This document shows, in pieces, positions 61,300-64,000 of a stretch of 64,000 bases of DNA. The notes under the pieces are model-generated. The model was not told the origin of the DNA. It worked only from the letters and a program-made list of their open reading frames with translations, and ran no database searches. The position numbers were made by a program, and so were the translations under genes. Each line of letters starts with the position of its first letter. Within the stretch, counting starts at the first letter, position 1. Source of the DNA: Burkholderia sp. (GTDB taxonomy: Bacteria; Pseudomonadota; Gammaproteobacteria; Burkholderiales; Burkholderiaceae); contig JASLEG010000205.1 of assembly GCA_030151225.1 (NCBI GenBank), forward strand, positions 37,767 to 101,766, in the 5' to 3' direction.

Positions 61300-61983
61300 A
61301 TGTACGAACTCGGCGTGGTATATCGCAACATCGAGCGCGCGGATGCGGGCGTGGCGCGCAAGCTCGGCGAACTCGGCTCGGCCACCGTGCACGAGGCCAT
61401 GGGCCGCGTGGGCCTGCTCAAGCCGTACATGCGGCCGATCCATGCGCATGCGCGCGCGGCCGGCACGGCCGTGACCGTGCTGCTGCAACCGGGCGACAAC
61501 TGGATGATGCACGTGGCGGCCGAGCAGATCCGCCCCGGCGACATCGTGATCGCGGCCGTGACGGCCGAATGCACCGACGGCTATTTCGGCGACCTGCTGG
61601 CCACCAGCTTCCAGGCACAGGGCGCCACCGGCCTCGTGATCGACGGCGGCGTGCGCGACGTCGCCACGCTCGAGGAGATGAAGTTCCCGGTGTGGAGCCG
61701 CGCGATCTCGTCGAAGGGCACCATCAAGGCCACGCTCGGTTCGGTGAACGTGCCGGTGGTGTGCGCGGGCTGCTACGTGAGCCCCGGCGACGTGGTGGTG
61801 GCCGATGTCGACGGCGTGGTGTGCGTGCCGAAGGCGCTGGCCGCCGAGGTGCTCGATAAGGCGCTCGCGCGCGAGGCGAACGAGGGCGAGAAGCGCGCCA
61901 GGCTGGCTTCCGGCGTGCTCGGTCTCGACATGTACAAGATGCGCGAGCCACTGGCGAAGGCCGGCCTGCGCTATGTCGACTGA
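61300..61983 (+). CDS. 4-carboxy-4-hydroxy-2-oxoadipate aldolase (RraA fold)
   Basis: A 227-residue RraA-fold class II aldolase: LGSATVHEAMGRVGLLKPYMRPI, QGATGLVIDGGVRDVATLEEMKFPVWSRAISSKGT (Arg-Asp pair and metal site), and DVVVADVDGVVCVP. It cleaves 4-carboxy-4-hydroxy-2-oxoadipate to pyruvate and oxaloacetate, ending the gallate/protocatechuate 4,5-cleavage route (LigK/GalC/ProA type). ATG 61300 starts 2 bases after the hydratase stop. Confidence 0.92.
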   Translation: MYELGVVYRNIERADAGVARKLGELGSATVHEAMGRVGLLKPYMRPIHAHARAAGTAVTVLLQPGDNWMMHVAAEQIRPGDIVIAAVTAECTDGYFGDLLATSFQAQGATGLVIDGGVRDVATLEEMKFPVWSRAISSKGTIKATLGSVNVPVVCAGCYVSPGDVVVADVDGVVCVPKALAAEVLDKALAREANEGEKRARLASGVLGLDMYKMREPLAKAGLRYVD

Positions 61984-62689
61984 GATGGCGGCCCCGCCCG
62001 CCCCCGCACCGCTCGCGCTGATCTCGTCGATGGCCACGCGCGCGTTGCTCGCGCGGCTCGCCGACGCGTACGCGGCCGCCACCGGGCGGCCGCTCGCGAT
62101 CGAATCGGCGGGCGGCGTGGACGCCGCGCGCCGCGTGGCGGACGGCGAGGCCTTCGACCTCGTGGTGCTGGCCGGCGACGCGCTGGCGCGGCTGGCCGAG
62201 GCCGGCCACGTGGATGGCGCGAGCCGGGTGGATCTGGTGCGCTCGGCGATCTCGGTGGCGGTGCGCCGCGATGCGCCGCTGCCCGCGATCGACAGTGAAG
62301 CGGCCTTGCGCGAGGCCGTGGCGAGCGCGCGCACGATCGGCTATTCCACCGGGCCGAGCGGCACGCATCTGGAGGCGCTGTTCGCGAAGTGGGGGCTGGC
62401 CGATGCGCTGGCCGGCCGGCTCGTGAAGGCCCGGCCCGGCGTGCCGGTGGCCTCGCTGGTGGCCGGCGGCGAGGCCGAGCTCGGCTTCCAGCAGACCAGC
62501 GAGCTGATCGATCAGCCGGGCATTGCGATCGTCGGGCCGTTGCCCGAGGGCGCGCAGAGCGAGACGGTGTTCGCCGGCGCGATCGGCGCGCATTCGATGC
62601 AGCGCGAGGCGGCCGCGGCCTGCCTCGCCTTCCTGGCCTCGCCCGACACGGCGGCGCTCAAGCGCGCCTGCGCGATGCTGCCGGCCTGA
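61973..62689 (+). CDS. ModA-like substrate-binding-fold protein without signal peptide
   Basis: A 238-residue periplasmic-binding-protein-2 fold similar to ModA: ALISSMATRALLARLADAYAAATGRPLAIESAGGVDAARRVADGEAFDLVVLAGDALARL, then TIGYSTGPSGTHLEALFAKWGL and SLVAGGEAELGFQQTSELIDQPGI. It begins directly with the domain and has no signal peptide, so it should stay in the cytosol and cannot serve a normal ABC importer; no permease is nearby. It overlaps the aldolase stop by 11 bases and is the last operon gene. Possible roles: ligand sensor, effector-binding partner of the LysR regulator, or an enzyme on this scaffold such as a 4-oxalomesaconate tautomerase, which is otherwise missing. Confidence 0.78.
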   Translation: MSTEMAAPPAPAPLALISSMATRALLARLADAYAAATGRPLAIESAGGVDAARRVADGEAFDLVVLAGDALARLAEAGHVDGASRVDLVRSAISVAVRRDAPLPAIDSEAALREAVASARTIGYSTGPSGTHLEALFAKWGLADALAGRLVKARPGVPVASLVAGGEAELGFQQTSELIDQPGIAIVGPLPEGAQSETVFAGAIGAHSMQREAAAACLAFLASPDTAALKRACAMLPA

Positions 62690-62698
62690 GCACGGCGC

Positions 62699-63937
62699 TC
62701 AGTCTTTCCCTCTGGCGGCAGCGCCTGCCGGCGCCTCTGCCTCGCGGGCCACGTCGCCGATCGTGTCGAACAGCGCCGCGGCCGGCGGCGAGGCCAGCAC
62801 GCCGGCGCGCCGGATGATGCCGATCGGCCGCACCGTGCCGGCCAGCTCGATCGGCAGCGCCTTCACCTCGCCCGCCTTCAGTTCCGCCTCCATCTGCCCC
62901 TGCGACACCACCGCGAGCATCGCCGAGCGCGCCAGCAGGCCGCGCACGATCATCGAGTCGCCGGTCTCCACGGCCGGCAGCGGTTCGGCCTGCCCGGCCA
63001 GCTCGAACGCGGCGGCCAGCAGCGCGCGCGAGGGCGTGTCGCGGCGCGGCAGGATCCACGCGTGGCCGGCCAGCGCGGCCAGCGACACGCGGCGTTTCGC
63101 GGCCAGCGGATGATGCGCGCCCACGATGATCGCGAGCGGCTCGGCGAACAGCTCGTGCACCTCCAGATCGGTCGAGTAGCGCGCCTCGCGCAGCGCGCCG
63201 ACGATGAAGTCGAGGCTGCCGGCGCGCAGCGCGGCGCACAGATCGTCGAACGGGCTTTCGATGGTGGACACGCGCACGGCTGGCGCCTTCGCCACCAGCC
63301 GTGCGATCGCCTCGGGCAGCAGCGAGGCGCGCGACAGCGGCAGCGCGCCCACCGCCACCTCGCCGGCCAGCGTGCCGTGCGCCGCGGCGATGTCGCTGGC
63401 GAGGCGCGCCAGATCGTTGAGCGCGTGGCGCGTGGTCTGGCCGAGCGCCACCGCGCGCGGCGTGGGCGTGAGCCCGCGCGCGGTGCGCAGGAACAGCTTG
63501 TCCTGCGCGCATTCCTCCAGCAGCGAGACGGCCGCGCTGACGGCCGGCTGGCTCACGCCCATCTGGCTGGCCACGGTGGGCATGTGCCGCGAGCGCAGCA
63601 GCCGGCAGAAGATTTCCAGGCGCTTGTGGTTCAGCGCGGCGGCGGGCACCGCGCGGTACCACTCGCCGGCCGGCGGCTCGGCGCCCTTGCGGCGCTGCCA
63701 CACGGCCAGGTCGCGCATCACCGAGCGCACGCGCGGCAGGATCGCCTCGGCGGCCGGGGTCGGCACCACGCCGGCCGGCGTGCGCTGGAACAGCTGCGCG
63801 TCGAGGCTCGATTCGAGCTCCGCGATCGCGCGCGTGACGGCCGACTGCACGCGAAACAGCTGGCGCGATGCGGCCGCGAGGCTGCCCGTGTCGATCACGG
63901 CGAGGAAGGTTCTGAGGTGTCCGAGGCTGGGCTGCAT
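62699..63937 (-). CDS. LysR-family regulator with two N-terminal HTH domains
   Basis: A 412-residue protein, about 100 longer than usual LysR. Residues 1-75 are a LysR HTH (LRTFLAVIDTGSLAAASRQLFRVQSAVTRAIAELESSLDAQLFQRTPAG). Residues about 103-165 are a second (LNHKRLEIFCRLLRSRHMPTVASQMGVSQPAVSAAVSLLEE...LFLRTARGLTPTP). The effector domain follows (SLAALAGHAWILPRRDTPSRALL). It converges on the gallate operon with 9 bases between stops, and its promoter lies beyond the window's last 60 bases or within them. It is the likely regulator of the gallate genes. Confidence 0.9.
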   Translation of the reverse strand: MQPSLGHLRTFLAVIDTGSLAAASRQLFRVQSAVTRAIAELESSLDAQLFQRTPAGVVPTPAAEAILPRVRSVMRDLAVWQRRKGAEPPAGEWYRAVPAAALNHKRLEIFCRLLRSRHMPTVASQMGVSQPAVSAAVSLLEECAQDKLFLRTARGLTPTPRAVALGQTTRHALNDLARLASDIAAAHGTLAGEVAVGALPLSRASLLPEAIARLVAKAPAVRVSTIESPFDDLCAALRAGSLDFIVGALREARYSTDLEVHELFAEPLAIIVGAHHPLAAKRRVSLAALAGHAWILPRRDTPSRALLAAAFELAGQAEPLPAVETGDSMIVRGLLARSAMLAVVSQGQMEAELKAGEVKALPIELAGTVRPIGIIRRAGVLASPPAAALFDTIGDVAREAEAPAGAAARGKD

Positions 63938-64000
63938 GGTGCCGCCATGCTACACGAGCACGGCGGGGCGGCAGCAGGGGCCTTGCAGGCGTTGCGAGGA

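Overview
The window is high-GC DNA with the strong G/C third-position bias and gene families of a beta-proteobacterium. It most resembles Burkholderia sensu stricto, possibly a plant-associated species. That assignment is inferred from protein style and gene content; there is no rRNA marker. I found no tRNA, rRNA or CRISPR array. Most of the window is ordinary accessory metabolism: catabolic operons next to LysR, HxlR, MarR or AraC regulators, plus transporters and secreted enzymes.

Layout. 1-4.7 kb: end of a beta-ketoadipate operon (pcaD end, pcaC, terminator), a LysR regulator divergent from an RraA-fold aldolase and an MFS importer, then a LysE exporter. 4.7-6.0 kb: mosaic of three broken IS3-family fragments. 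6.0-17 kb: a visibly less GC-rich insert with a PLP decarboxylase, an aldo/keto reductase, a MarR repressor with two recognisable operators, an OYE/NTF2-like/enoyl-reductase operon, two HxlR regulators, an aminotransferase, an MhpD-type hydratase and a thiolase. 17.3-18.7 kb: a decayed IS256-family transposase and a second IS2-like remnant in the same orientation as the one at 5.5-6.0 kb, so the insert lies between direct repeats.

18.7-25.8 kb: two divergent paralogous regulators (winged helix, STAND ATPase, helical repeats) flank an HD-fold protein whose metal-binding HD pair appears lost. 25.8-32.7 kb: a compact, poorly characterised cluster of two XapX membrane proteins, an isochorismatase-fold hydrolase, a YtcJ-type amidohydrolase with a Cys/His-rich tail, DoxX, an exported VOC protein, a DUF1275 membrane protein and an outer-membrane channel. 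32.7-37.6 kb: two small unknown genes, then LysR divergent from a semialdehyde dehydrogenase/AhpD-like/quinone reductase operon. 38-40 kb: a beta-helix lipoprotein behind an AT-rich leader with perfect inverted repeats. 40-46 kb: DUF2938, LysR, MHS transporter and mmsA-mmsB. 46-52.6 kb: HxlR/NmrA pair, GAF histidine kinase, secreted GH64-type beta-1,3-glucanase, SDR/AraC pair, RraB-like protein. 52.7-56.1 kb: DUF1275 protein, a frameshifted folE2 with a frameshifted small downstream gene, and a COG0523 zinc GTPase with a Zur-like palindrome upstream. 56.1-58.6 kb: gene relics, a diguanylate cyclase, YjbQ and a thioredoxin. 58.9-63.9 kb: a gallate (4,5-cleavage) operon ending in a ModA-like protein without a signal peptide, convergent with a LysR regulator carrying two HTH domains.

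The window therefore holds parts of two aromatic routes, ortho cleavage (pca) at the left end and extradiol gallate cleavage at the right end. The best candidates for undescribed biology are the STAND/HD/STAND locus, the XapX-amidohydrolase cluster, the 12-kb IS-bounded insert with its MarR circuit, and the hybrid gallate operon with its signal-less binding protein and double-HTH regulator.
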